A DNA stretch of 64,000 nucleotides from CALJFL01 sp047633055 (GTDB taxonomy: Bacteria; Pseudomonadota; Gammaproteobacteria; Pseudomonadales; Halieaceae), in NCBI GenBank assembly GCA_047633055.1, contig JBLIEI010000003.1:1-64000 (forward strand). Direction: 5' to 3'. The notes below the pieces were generated by a model. That model did not search any database. It saw only the letters and a list, made by a program, of their open reading frames with translations, and was not told the DNA's origin. Below are positions 8,634 through 17,480 of this stretch, piece after piece. The position numbers and the translations under genes are program-made. Each line of letters starts with the position of its first letter. Position 1 is the first letter of the stretch.

Positions 8634-8815
8634 AGCTGGGTGCCATCTTGATTTTCCGAATAGGTACTCTCCCTCACCTCATCGTCAGCCAGTATTTTCC
8701 AGGCTTCTTTGTCGAGGTCATCATACTGACCACTGTCTATCGCCCACAGCAGCAAACGAATAGCTATTGCACAAAAGATCAGCGCAATGGGAATTAACAG
8801 GTAGAGGCTTGCCAC
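8630..8815 (-). CDS. ccoS: cbb3 oxidase maturation protein CcoS
   Basis: A 61-residue single-pass membrane protein with the CcoS pattern: a hydrophobic helix (LYLLIPIALIFCAIAIRLLLW) followed by A-x-x-S-G-Q-Y-D-D-L and an acidic tail. CcoS is needed for insertion of heme and copper cofactors into cbb3 oxidase. It lies eight bases downstream of ccoI and overlaps the SafE-like gene, as in other cco clusters. Confidence 0.93.
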   Translation of the reverse strand: MASLYLLIPIALIFCAIAIRLLLWAIDSGQYDDLDKEAWKILADDEVRESTYSENQDGTQL

Positions 8816-8823
8816 GAATCTCC

Positions 8824-11271
8824 TTAGTGGTTTCTATTTAGGCGCAGAGAGTTGGCCACTACCAGCAGTGAACTCAATGACATGCCTACTGCCGCCATCC
8901 AGGGCGCGACCATGCCGCTAACAGCGAGCGGTATGGCGCAGAGGTTGTAGGACAGGGCCCAGACCAAATTCTGCAACATAACCCGGCGGCAAAATTTTGC
9001 TTTTTGCATCGCCAGAGTGACTGTTTCCAAACCACCATCGACAATGACCAAGTCGGCTTGGGTGCGAGTGAGGTCAGCGGCGTTGGCCATGGCAATTGAC
9101 GTGTTAGCACGCGCTAGCACCGGTGCATCGTTTAACCCATCGCCCACCATCGTAACTATCGCACCGGTGTCTTGTAATTGCTCTACCCGGGCCATTTTCT
9201 GTTCCGGGCTTAAACCGGTTTGAAAATCGTCGATGCCCAGCCTGGAGGCGAGGTGCTGCCCTTGCTGCCCACTGTCTCCGGTCAACATAATCAGGGTCAG
9301 GCCCTGATTTTTAGCCTGCTGCAGGACCGCAGTTGCCTCCTCGCGTAGAGGGTCGTCAAAATCGATCCAGGCAAGCACTTGCCGTTCGCTGACTAGCGCA
9401 ATCCAGTAGCTGCCGCCGTTCGGTGGCGTGGGCAGTGAGGGCTGCAACTCGCGGCAGAAGGCTTCGCTTCCCATTCTATATCTGCAGTCATTCAACGTCC
9501 CCGCGATGCCGGCGCCCACTACATATTTAAGCTCGCTGGCCGCATCGCAGGCGGGTGAACCTCTAAAGGCCTTGGCGATGGGGTGATTACTGTATTGCTG
9601 TAAGCAGGCGGCCGTCGAAAGTACTGCGTCCTTGGATGAACTGCCGAGGATTACGACCCGCTTAATACCGAACTTGCCCTCTGTCAGCGTGCCGGTTTTA
9701 TCACACACCAGGTGTGTGGTCTGTGCCAGTGATGCCAGTGCATTATCGCCACTTACCATTATTCCGCATCTGCGCAGCGCGGCCGCTGCGCTGGCTAGCG
9801 CTGAGGGGGTCGCTAACGATAGTGCGCAGGGACAACTGATCACTAAAACCGACAGTGCTATCCACAGCGCCTTGGAGGGATCAATGAAACTCCAGGCCAG
9901 AGCGGTACTGCAGGTAATAAATAATATGACGGCTACGAATTTACTGGCCAGGCGGTCCGCCAGTAGCGCAATCTCGGGTTTACTTCGCCGGCCCAACTGG
10001 CTGCTGCGCTGCAACCTGGCGAGGCGGGTATCCGAGAAATTGCCCGAGAGGCGAACCTCCAGCGCTCCCTCCAAATTTACGGTTCCGGCAAAAACCTCGT
10101 CGCCCACACCGACCGGCCTGGGCAGCTGCTCGCCGGTAAAAGTGTGCTCACCGACGGCACTTTCGCCTTCAATTATTTCGCCGTCGACGGGAATAGTGGC
10201 GCCGGGCTTCACCAACACCTTGGCGCCGCTAGTCAAGCTCTGCCGAGGTGCGCTGGTCCAACTGTCTCCCTGTCGCAGAGTGACAGTAAGCGGTAAATTA
10301 CCCTGAACGTTTAGCCAGTTCAGACTGTTGCGGCGCCGAACGCTATGTTCGAAATAGCGCGCCAACAACAGTAAAGCAGTAAACATCACTACCGAGTCGA
10401 AATAGACCTGACCGCGTCCGGACATCGTTGCCACCATGCTGGCTACCCAGGCAATGCCAATGGCTAGCGCAACAGGCAGGTCCATGACAAGAGCACCCTG
10501 ACGCAAGTGCCGCCAGGCCGACTCAAAAAAAGGTCGCGCCGAGAAGTAAACCACGAAACTTGCCACCAATAGGCTGACCCAGCGCAACAGGAGTTGATAC
10601 TCCACTGCCATGCCCTGGATGTCACCTGCATGCAGGGCGATGCCAAACATGCCGACCTGCATCATGCCCAGCCATGCCACCGCCAGGCGCCGCAGATCGC
10701 TACGATTCTCAGTTATGAGTTGATCGCGCTGTACGCTCGCTTCATAGGGCTGCACCGTATACCCCAGAGCGGATACTTTGTTAAAAAGAGTGGACGTTTT
10801 GACCAATTTGGGGTCATACGCTACCTCCAGTTTACTGTGCTGTAGGCTGACATTACTGCGGATGACGCCGCGGATTTTGCCGAGACTGGTTTCTATTAGC
10901 CAGGTACAGGCGGCGCAGCTTATACCGCCTAACAATAAGCTGGCGGTAGCGTTACCCTGTGTATCGACCGTGGTAAATGTTGCTTGTAACTCGGCAAGGT
11001 CATAGGCCTGAAACTGAGAAACGTCTGCCGAATCCGCTGGTAATGGCGTATCGTTAAAAGCGGTACGTTGCTGATAGAACTGTGCCATGCCGCTGTCATC
11101 GATGAGCTCGGCAACCGCTTTACAGCCCGGGCAACACATGGCCTGCTCAGTTCCGCCAACAGTTGCCTTGTAGCTGGGCCAGTCGAGTACAGGTTCACCG
11201 CAATGATAGCAGGTCTCTGCGGAATTCAGGGCAGGGCCAGCCCCTACTTTAGTGGGCGCTGCCTGGTTCAA
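8824..11271 (-). CDS. ccoI: Copper-translocating P-type ATPase CcoI (FixI)
   Basis: An 815-residue P1B-type ATPase that exports copper across the inner membrane for cbb3 oxidase assembly. In order: a Cys-rich N-terminal module (CYHCGEP at 21-24 and CCPGCK near 46-50), an HMA domain with SCAACTW (Cys119, Cys122), eight membrane helices, the actuator loop with TGEQLP, the SCPCALSLATP helix with the CPC metal site, the phosphorylation motif DKTGTLTEG, and the hinge GDGLNDAPVLA. All catalytic residues appear intact. The start overlaps ccoH by 23 bp. In the Pseudomonas system this is the CcoI/CopA2 subtype, dedicated to respiration and not to copper resistance. Confidence 0.95.
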   Translation of the reverse strand: MNQAAPTKVGAGPALNSAETCYHCGEPVLDWPSYKATVGGTEQAMCCPGCKAVAELIDDSGMAQFYQQRTAFNDTPLPADSADVSQFQAYDLAELQATFTTVDTQGNATASLLLGGISCAACTWLIETSLGKIRGVIRSNVSLQHSKLEVAYDPKLVKTSTLFNKVSALGYTVQPYEASVQRDQLITENRSDLRRLAVAWLGMMQVGMFGIALHAGDIQGMAVEYQLLLRWVSLLVASFVVYFSARPFFESAWRHLRQGALVMDLPVALAIGIAWVASMVATMSGRGQVYFDSVVMFTALLLLARYFEHSVRRRNSLNWLNVQGNLPLTVTLRQGDSWTSAPRQSLTSGAKVLVKPGATIPVDGEIIEGESAVGEHTFTGEQLPRPVGVGDEVFAGTVNLEGALEVRLSGNFSDTRLARLQRSSQLGRRSKPEIALLADRLASKFVAVILFITCSTALAWSFIDPSKALWIALSVLVISCPCALSLATPSALASAAAALRRCGIMVSGDNALASLAQTTHLVCDKTGTLTEGKFGIKRVVILGSSSKDAVLSTAACLQQYSNHPIAKAFRGSPACDAASELKYVVGAGIAGTLNDCRYRMGSEAFCRELQPSLPTPPNGGSYWIALVSERQVLAWIDFDDPLREEATAVLQQAKNQGLTLIMLTGDSGQQGQHLASRLGIDDFQTGLSPEQKMARVEQLQDTGAIVTMVGDGLNDAPVLARANTSIAMANAADLTRTQADLVIVDGGLETVTLAMQKAKFCRRVMLQNLVWALSYNLCAIPLAVSGMVAPWMAAVGMSLSSLLVVANSLRLNRNH

Positions 11272-11758
11272 AATTCACCTCGCTGAGTGAACCGTCTAAA
11301 CGCCACAGGCTGTTCTCGCCACTGCTTTCTCCGCTGTCCAAAATCGAATGCCAGTGCGCCGCAACGAGTGCGGCCAGAGGGGCGCTGTAGCTACCGTCAT
11401 TGCGCCTGGCCAGGCTGATTTGAAAATCCCGATCGGCCTCCATCGGGTGGGCAAGGCGCAGTCTCAATATCGGGTCGCGGATTGGCCCGGTTGACCACAG
11501 CCTCAGCGTGCTGCCCTGAATAAGTAGCTTCGCAGTGATACCGAGGTCGGCGGCACGTTGTTTTTTAGCAAGCTGGCGGTTGATGGCTAGACCCTCTTTA
11601 TAGTATTCATCCACCACCAAGTCGTCCGCGTGGCGGTTGGCGATGTAAAAAGTGACTAAGCCAGCCACCACTACCGATACAGGCAGTGCCATGATGAACC
11701 ACGGCCAGAACTGGCGATACCAGGGCGGCTCAATCCTGTTTTTCGGCGAAGGCATCAT
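11249..11758 (-). CDS. ccoH: FixH/CcoH family cbb3 assembly protein
   Basis: A 169-residue FixH-type protein. One membrane helix (FIMALPVSVVVAGLVTFYIA) is followed by the family motif DDLVVDEYYKEGLAINR and a periplasmic beta-rich domain. CcoH binds the oxidase during assembly and may remain as a subunit. It stands 34 bp after the disrupted ccoG and overlaps ccoI, so it depends on transcription through ccoG. No lesion was seen in it. Confidence 0.9.
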   Translation of the reverse strand: MMPSPKNRIEPPWYRQFWPWFIMALPVSVVVAGLVTFYIANRHADDLVVDEYYKEGLAINRQLAKKQRAADLGITAKLLIQGSTLRLWSTGPIRDPILRLRLAHPMEADRDFQISLARRNDGSYSAPLAALVAAHWHSILDSGESSGENSLWRLDGSLSEVNFEPGSAH

Positions 11759-11792
11759 GTCATGGCGTCGATTGGTATGCTCATTGTCAGAA

Positions 11793-13203
11793 TTATAGCG
11801 GCTTTAGAAAACGTGATTCTGAACGTGTTCGTAGAGTGGGGCGTTCGATCGTCTTGGCCTCAAATATCAGCACGGAACTTGGGCTATTCAGGGCCTCGGG
11901 GCGGGCGCTGACACGGAGGCTGATCGCGCGTACTTCACCGCCGCTCAGAGCGTACAAAGTCTCACCGTTAACAATAGCATTGTTCACACCACTAACTGTA
12001 ATCTCAAATTGGTGCGGCGCTTTGTCCATGTTGACCAGATGGAGGGTATAAACATTCTCAATTGCGCCTGAATCGGTGGTGATATATAGCTGGTTGCGGT
12101 CTCTGATAACCGTTAATGCCAGGGGCACCCTACTGAATAGTTGATAACTGAATAGCCCTGTCATCAGTGCCACTACCAGTAGATAGCCGATGAATCTAGG
12201 GCGTATCCAGTGTATCGTATCGCCTTCTAATTGATGCGCGCTGGTGTATCTGATTAACCCCGGGTCGTAAGACATTTTGTTCATCACCGAATCACAGGCG
12301 TCTATGCACAGTGCGCAGCCAATACACTCGTATTGTAGGCCATTGCGGATATCGATGCCGGTGGGGCAAACCTGAATACAAAGCTCACAGTCCATGCACT
12401 CACCAAGGCCCTGTGCTGCATAGTCGATACCGCGTTTGCGAGAGCCTCGGGTCTCTCCACGATGAGGGTCGTAAGCCACTATCAAGGTGTCCTGATCAAA
12501 CATTACGGACTGGAAGCGGGCGTAAGGACACATATGGGCGCACACTTTCTCCCGCAACCAACCGGCGTTGATATAGGTAGCGGAGGTAAAAAATGCGGTC
12601 CATGCAAATTGCTGGATGCCGGTGGAAAAGCCCATCAGTTCTAGAGTGAGTGCTCTTATCGGGTAAAAATAACCGACAAAGGTAAGGCCAGTGATGAAGG
12701 CGGCGACTAACCAGCCGCTGTGTTTCAGGAACTTTCGCCAGATCTTGTCAAGGTTCCACCGGCTGTGATCACGATTGATTCGCTGGTTGCGACTGCCCTC
12801 GCTTTTCTGTTCCCACCACATAAAAATGCTGGTCCAAACGGTCTGTGGACAGGTGTAACCACATCAGACCCGGCCGGCAAACACAGTGACAGTAAACAGC
12901 GCGAAGGCCGCGATTATCATCACAAAGGCCAGCAGCGGAAAATCCTGCGGCCAAAAAGTCAAACCGAAAATATAGAATTTCCGGGCAGGCAGGTCAAACA
13001 ATATTGCCTGACGGCCGTCCCAGTTGAGCCAGGGTAGCAGCAGATAACCGAGCAGTAAGGGCCAGCCGGTGTAAAGACGAAGTCGTTGAAAAAAAACCCT
13101 CTATGTTACGCGTGTAAATTTTTTCTCGATGCTGATAAGGATCTACCTCGGCTACTTCTGCCGGGGCGATGTCCTGTATATCGATCAGTTCTGGGTCTGA
13201 CAT
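11793..13203 (-). pseudogene. ccoG: ccoG (4Fe-4S cupric reductase), broken by a frameshift and a TGA
   Basis: Joining two frames gives a protein of about 469 residues, the normal CcoG/RdxA/FixG length. The start (MSDPELIDIQDIAP, then YQHREKIYTRNIEGFF) is read from 13203. The frame breaks in a run of eight A (13089-13096, plus strand), where seven would restore QRLRLYTGWPLLLGYLLLPW. Further on, the conserved V-W-C-G-Y-T-C-P-Q motif has TGA (12864-12866) where Trp is expected. The rest is intact, including the ferredoxin cysteines (CMDCELCIQVCP and CIGCALCIDAC) and a C-terminal Ig-like domain. A 342-residue piece could start at the Met at 12821. CcoG supplies Cu(I) to the oxidase; as read, it is non-functional unless the sequence is wrong. 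Confidence 0.85.
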
Positions 13204-13282
13204 TTACGCAACCGAGTTTGAAAGTGAAAACTCCGGCCTTACTTCGCCGGGGCAGTTGAGGGCGGGGCAAGCCCGAGATTTG

Positions 13283-14161
13283 TTACCGCTTCAGGCCATA
13301 AACGTAGGCGGTCAGGATATGAATCTTGTCCTCGCCTAAAGTTGATTTGAAGGCGGGCATAACGCCATTGCGACCGGCCCGGATACTGTGCGCGATTTGT
13401 GCTTCGGTTCCGCCGTACAGCCACACACCATCGCTCAGATTGGGCGCTCCCATCGCCGTGTTACCGCCAGCATCAGCGCCGTGACAGGCAGCGCAATAGG
13501 TGACAAATTTTGATTCTCCCGCGGCGACAAGCTCGGGGTCGGCTTGCCGACCGTTCAGCGACAACGTATAAGCCGTGGTCTCGCTGACGCCCTGGTCGCC
13601 CAATATATTGCCCCAGGCAGGCATTGCCGCCTGTCTACCGCCAATGAGAGTCTGCTTGATAGTCTTTGCATCGCCGCCATAGATCCAGTCATTGTCGGCA
13701 AGGTTAGGGAAACCATAAGACCCTTTTGCGTCTGAGCCGTGGCATTGTGCGCAGTTGTTACTGAACATTCTTGCGCCCATTTTGCGCAGAGCAGGGTCCA
13801 GCGCAATTTCTTCAAACGGTAACGCCAAGTAGCGGTCGCGCATGGCCCGGTATTTTTCATCGGCAGCGGCTACAGAACGGTCGTATTGATCGATCTGTGT
13901 CCAGCCCATCAAACCTGGGTAATTACCCATTCCAGGGTACACGATCAAATAGGCAATACCCCACACAGTGGTGATGACGAACATGTAGAACCACCAAGTG
14001 GGAAGTGGGTTATCGTATTCCTCTATGCCGTCGTATACGTGGCCTGTCGTCCTCTCTCCCGTGCAGCGATCTGATTGCTTGTTGGCGATTAAAATCCAGC
14101 TGATGACAATAATGGTGACAGAGGTCAGGATTGTTACCCAAGCACTCCAAAAACTAGTCAT
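13283..14161 (-). CDS. ccoP: cbb3 cytochrome c oxidase subunit III (diheme CcoP)
   Basis: A 292-residue CcoP that passes electrons from soluble cytochrome c to CcoO. There are two hydrophobic segments: residues about 5-26, and about 56-76 within the NPLPTWWFYMF region typical of CcoP. Two c-type heme sites follow: CAQCH (137-141) and CAACH (223-227), each with a later methionine ligand (AAMPAWG, GVMPAFK). The frame is intact, unlike ccoN and ccoO. Its start overlaps ccoQ by eight bases. A CcoP without a working CcoN would have no catalytic partner, so its survival bears on whether the lesions are real. Confidence 0.95.
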   Translation of the reverse strand: MTSFWSAWVTILTSVTIIVISWILIANKQSDRCTGERTTGHVYDGIEEYDNPLPTWWFYMFVITTVWGIAYLIVYPGMGNYPGLMGWTQIDQYDRSVAAADEKYRAMRDRYLALPFEEIALDPALRKMGARMFSNNCAQCHGSDAKGSYGFPNLADNDWIYGGDAKTIKQTLIGGRQAAMPAWGNILGDQGVSETTAYTLSLNGRQADPELVAAGESKFVTYCAACHGADAGGNTAMGAPNLSDGVWLYGGTEAQIAHSIRAGRNGVMPAFKSTLGEDKIHILTAYVYGLKR

Positions 14162-14333
14162 CTAATCGCTCCTTTTGTAGGGTACGCTCATTCAATTCAT
14201 CGTCTTCAAATGGCAGCATCGCGGCGTCGTCAAAGTAGGGCTTGCGCTTACTGCTGTAGGCCCAAAAACACAAACCGATGAATGAAATCATCAGAAAAAA
14301 AGTGCTTAAACCTCGTAAATCGTTGATGTCCAT
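14154..14333 (-). CDS. ccoQ: cbb3 oxidase small subunit CcoQ
   Basis: A 59-residue protein read directly from the DNA. It begins MDINDLRGLS, has one membrane helix (FFLMISFIGLCFWAY), then the basic-to-acidic switch SSKRKPYFDDAAMLPFEDDE typical of FixQ/CcoQ. CcoQ stabilises the assembled oxidase. It lies five bases after ccoO and overlaps the ccoP start by eight bases, the expected place. No lesion. Confidence 0.92.
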   Translation of the reverse strand: MDINDLRGLSTFFLMISFIGLCFWAYSSKRKPYFDDAAMLPFEDDELNERTLQKERLDD

Positions 14334-14338
14334 TCCGC

Positions 14339-14946
14339 TTACCGCCTCGCTTGTATTAAGGTGCCCAGTTGCTGGAGATAGGCGACCAGAGCATCGATTT
14401 CTTTTCTGCCCGCTACTGACTCAGCAGCCGTAGTAATGTCTTCATCGGTATAGGGAACGCTTAGACTGCGCAGAGCAGCCATTTTTTTGCCGGTGCGCTC
14501 GCTGTTAATTTCGTCATCAAACAGCCAGGAAAAAGATGGCATATTGGACTCTGGGACAACATCACGCGGGTTGTACAAATGCGCACAGTGCCAATCATCG
14601 CTGTAGCGTTTTCCAACACGTGCCAGATCGGGGCCTGTTCGCTTTGAGCCCCACAGGAAACGGTGGTTATAGACAAGCTCACCGGCTACTGTGTAGTGCC
14701 CGTAGCGCTCGGTCTCGGCGCGCAGGGGCTTTATCATCTGCGAGTGGCAGGTATGGCAGCCCTCGCGGATATAGATGTCCCGGCCTTCAAGCTCCAATGC
14801 TGGCAGCGGCATTAAGCCGGCAATGGGTTCAGACATTTGTTTGGAAAAAATAGTGGTACCAACTCTACCAGCGTGCCGAAACTGATTGCTACGATGATTA
14901 AAATGATCATCAGACCGCCGTTTTTTTCTACTACGTCATGCTTCAT
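14339..14946 (-). pseudogene. ccoO: ccoO (cbb3 monoheme subunit II), frameshifted in a homopolymer
   Basis: The true start at 14946 reads MKHDVVEKNGGLMIILIIVA, the membrane anchor of CcoO, then ISFGTLVELVPLFF. The frame is lost in a run of six A (14845-14850, plus strand); one more base would give FFSKQMSEPIAGLMPL and join the rest. The remainder is a full CcoO: REGCHTCHSQM heme site, RAETERYGHYTVAGE, LWGSKRTGPDLARVG and the Met ligand region ESNMPSF. The repaired length is 202 residues, normal for the family. As read, the product is either a truncated anchor or an unanchored soluble fragment from the Met at 14836. A sequencing slip in the homopolymer is the main alternative. Confidence 0.85.
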
Positions 14947-14959
14947 ATCGGCCTGCTCC

Positions 14960-16402
14960 TTAAGACGTGCTGCTCGCAGCAATGGCGGGAAATGCCACCG
15001 GTGCTCTGCGAGTTGTCATAAAAACGTTGTAGGCCATTATCAGCATACCGGCGAAGAAAATTCCGCCACCCAATACCCGCACTACGTAACCAGGATAACT
15101 AGCGGACACCGACTCGACAAAGCTGTAGGTGAGAGTGCCGTCTTGATTGTAGGCACGCCACATCAAGCCCTGGAGGATGCCATTGGCCCACATGGAAGCG
15201 ATGTACAACACAGTGCCTATGGTCGACATCCAGAAATGGACGTTGATTAAATCGGTGCTATACATTTTTTTCTTGCCAAACAGGATGGGGAAAAGGTGGT
15301 ACAGACAACCGATGGTTATCATAGCGACCCAGCCCAGTGCGCCGGAGTGCACATGGCCGATGGTCCAGTCGGTGTAATGGGACATCGCATTGACTGTCTT
15401 GATGGCCATCATTGGCCCTTCAAAGGTGGACATGCCGTAAAAATACAGACTGACCACGAGGAAGCGCAAAATTGGGTCTGTGCGTAATTTATCCCAGGCT
15501 CCGGACAAGGTCATCATGCCATTGATCATGCCTCCCCAGGACGGTGCCAGTAGAATAATACTCATCACCATACCCAGGCTTTGCGCCCAATCGGGCAGGG
15601 CCGTATAGTGCAGGTGGTGGGGTCCAGCCCAGAAGATGTAAACCGCCACCAGAGCCCAGAAATGGACGATACTAAGGCGGTATGAATACACGGGCCTGCC
15701 CGCTTGTTTTGGGACGAAGTAATACATCATGCCAAGAAAGCCGGCGGTGAGGAAAAATCCGACCGCATTGTGGCCATACCACCACTGCACCATGGCATCT
15801 ACGGTGCCGGCATAGACTGAATAGGACTTCGTTATGCCAACGGGGACAGCCAGGCTTTTGATTATATGGAGTACAGCTACTGCGATGATAAACGCGCCGA
15901 AAAACCAGTTTGCCACGTAAATATGATCGGCTTTACGCTTCATGATAGTGCCAAAGAAGACCACCGCATAGAGTATTCAGACGACGGCGATCAGTATGTC
16001 GATAGGCCATTCTAGCTCGGCGTATTCCTTGCTAGTGGTCAGACCCAGGGGCAGCGTGATGGCCGCTGCGACGATCACCAGCTGCCAACCCCAAAAAGTG
16101 AATGCGGCCAGTCTGTCCGAGAGCAATTTTACCTGGCAGGTTCGTTGCACCACATAATAGGAAGTGGCGAATAGCGCACAGCCGCCAAAGGCAAAAATTA
16201 CTGCATTGGTGTGTAGCGGACGCAAACGGCCAAAACTGGTCCACGGCAAATCAAAGTTTAATGCCGGCCATGCTAATTGGGCGGCGATTAACACACCGAC
16301 CAGCATGCCGACGATCCCCCAGACCACAGTCATGACAGCAAACTGCCGCACCACCTTATAGTTGTAGATGGGGTGTTCCAGGTCAGCGTTCAGCTCACTC
16401 AT
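14960..16402 (-). pseudogene. ccoN: ccoN (cbb3 oxidase catalytic subunit I) with in-frame TGA
   Basis: Read through, this is a 480-residue CcoN, the heme-copper catalytic subunit that reduces oxygen and pumps protons. It starts MSELNADLEHPIYNYKVVRQ and contains the expected histidine-rich helices (RPLHTNAVIFAFGG, GHNAVGFFLTAG, WAGPHHLHYTALP, IGHVHSGALGW). At 15977-15979 the codon is TGA: the sequence runs DILIAVV-stop-ILYAVVFFGTIMKRK, where relatives have Trp. The frame is the same on both sides, so this is a nonsense change, not a shift. Without readthrough, only 141 residues, lacking most helices, would be made. TGA is an ordinary stop elsewhere in the window (for example bolA), so recoding is unlikely. 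Confidence 0.87.
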
Positions 16403-16463
16403 GGTTCGGTTCCATTTGCTGGTTCAGTTCTATTTTATCGTTCGTTGATAACGGTGCGATTGC

Positions 16464-17066
16464 TCAATCAGTGAAAGCGGGAGCAGCCCCTAAATCCCAT
16501 AGGATGACCGTGCCTCCCATCAGGCAGATCAGTATCACCAGCGCGATGGCGATCACAGCACTGGAAAACAGGAAACCCCTCTCTTCAGGGATGCTCATAA
16601 CGATGGGAATGCCCAGATACAGTAGATAGACTGACCAGGCGACAGCCGTAATTCCAATGAGCAGATCCAGCCATAGCAATGGATAAAAGCCTGAAGCACC
16701 CGCAATGAACATGGGCGTAGCAGCCATACTGGCAATGACAATGCCCTTGGTGATTGAGGAGGCCGCGCCGTAGGTGGCCGCCATCCAGTGAATGGAATAG
16801 CCGATCACCGCAATGCAGCCGATCATGCCAACATAGAAAAGAATACAGATAAGGCGTGCATTGTCGGCGGTTAGCTTGATCGGGTCGCGGCCCTCGCCGA
16901 CGGTCCAGCCGACCTGGCTGGTGCCGTAGTACCACGCTACAGCGGGTAATATCGCCAGTAAGCAGGGGGAGAGAACCAGCATGCTGAGTGATTTTTCGGG
17001 TAGATCGGCTATCGTTCGCCATTGGCTACCAGGCTTAGTTAAAAGGCCAAAGGTATGTTGGATCAT
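16464..17066 (-). CDS. Yip1-family integral membrane protein
   Basis: A 200-residue protein with about five hydrophobic segments and the Yip1-domain opening IQHTFGLLTKPGSQWRTIAD. The role of bacterial Yip1-like proteins is not established. It lies 61 bp upstream of ccoN in the same direction, and such a gene is common near cco clusters in this group. No conserved catalytic residue is visible. The gene is intact. Confidence 0.8.
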   Translation of the reverse strand: MIQHTFGLLTKPGSQWRTIADLPEKSLSMLVLSPCLLAILPAVAWYYGTSQVGWTVGEGRDPIKLTADNARLICILFYVGMIGCIAVIGYSIHWMAATYGAASSITKGIVIASMAATPMFIAGASGFYPLLWLDLLIGITAVAWSVYLLYLGIPIVMSIPEERGFLFSSAVIAIALVILICLMGGTVILWDLGAAPAFTD

Positions 17067-17182
17067 GCCAATCTGTTCTCCCGGCTGTGTCAGCGTTATT
17101 ATTTACCCACATTGTAGCGGTGCTTTTTATCTGCTTATTGACCTGTATCAACTGATTGTAAATGGCTGGACCGTGGCGAAGC

Positions 17183-17460
17183 TTAGAGGCCCAGGCTGGC
17201 TATGGTGCGGACGCGCTCAGCGTCCAGAATCTTAATTTTCTTATTATCAACGCTTAAGACTCCCAGCTTCTGCATGCGACTGAAAACCCTGCTGAGCGTT
17301 TCTACGGTGAGGCCCAGATAGTTGCCTGCGTCCAGACGGGACATTGCCAGCATGAACTGTGTTGGACTCAATCTGCGCCATGTATTGCGCCTATGAACGC
17401 GGTTTCCAGGGCTAGGGTCAGACAGATACTGGCAAGCCTGCAGTTGCTTCAGCTCACCTG
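17183..17460 (-). pseudogene. Remnant of an fnr/anr-type oxygen-responsive regulator gene
   Basis: Only the end of an FNR/ANR-like protein is present. The last 62 residues are well conserved: SPTQFMLAMSRLDAGNYLGL and VETLSRVFSRMQKLGVLSV are the FNR helix-turn-helix. Just upstream, traces of the dimerisation helix are seen in another frame (RLASICLTLALE, near 17400-17440), separated by a shift and stops. The iron-sulfur N-terminal domain (about 150 residues) is absent; the LuxR-type gene ends at 17481, where it should begin. An intact FNR is about 240 residues and normally activates ccoNOQP under low oxygen. This copy cannot sense oxygen. The exact 5' limit is uncertain. Confidence 0.75.
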
Positions 17461-17480
17461 ATAATTATGGCGGTAGTTCC

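Noticed and set aside
9632..10306. 224-codon plus-strand frame inside ccoI
   Set aside because: Antisense to a well-conserved ATPase; composition reflects the opposite strand.
13210..13280. Attenuator between ccoP and ccoG
   Set aside because: A five-bp CCGGC/GCCGG stem with a weak T run; could be chance in a GC-rich spacer.
12864..15979. Use of TGA as a tryptophan codon throughout the genome
   Set aside because: Many genes in the window end at TGA with normal lengths (for example bolA, cofE, uppP), so the standard code applies.
16403..16463. FNR box upstream of ccoN
   Set aside because: TTGAT and ATCAA half-sites are seen only in degenerate form and at wrong spacing.
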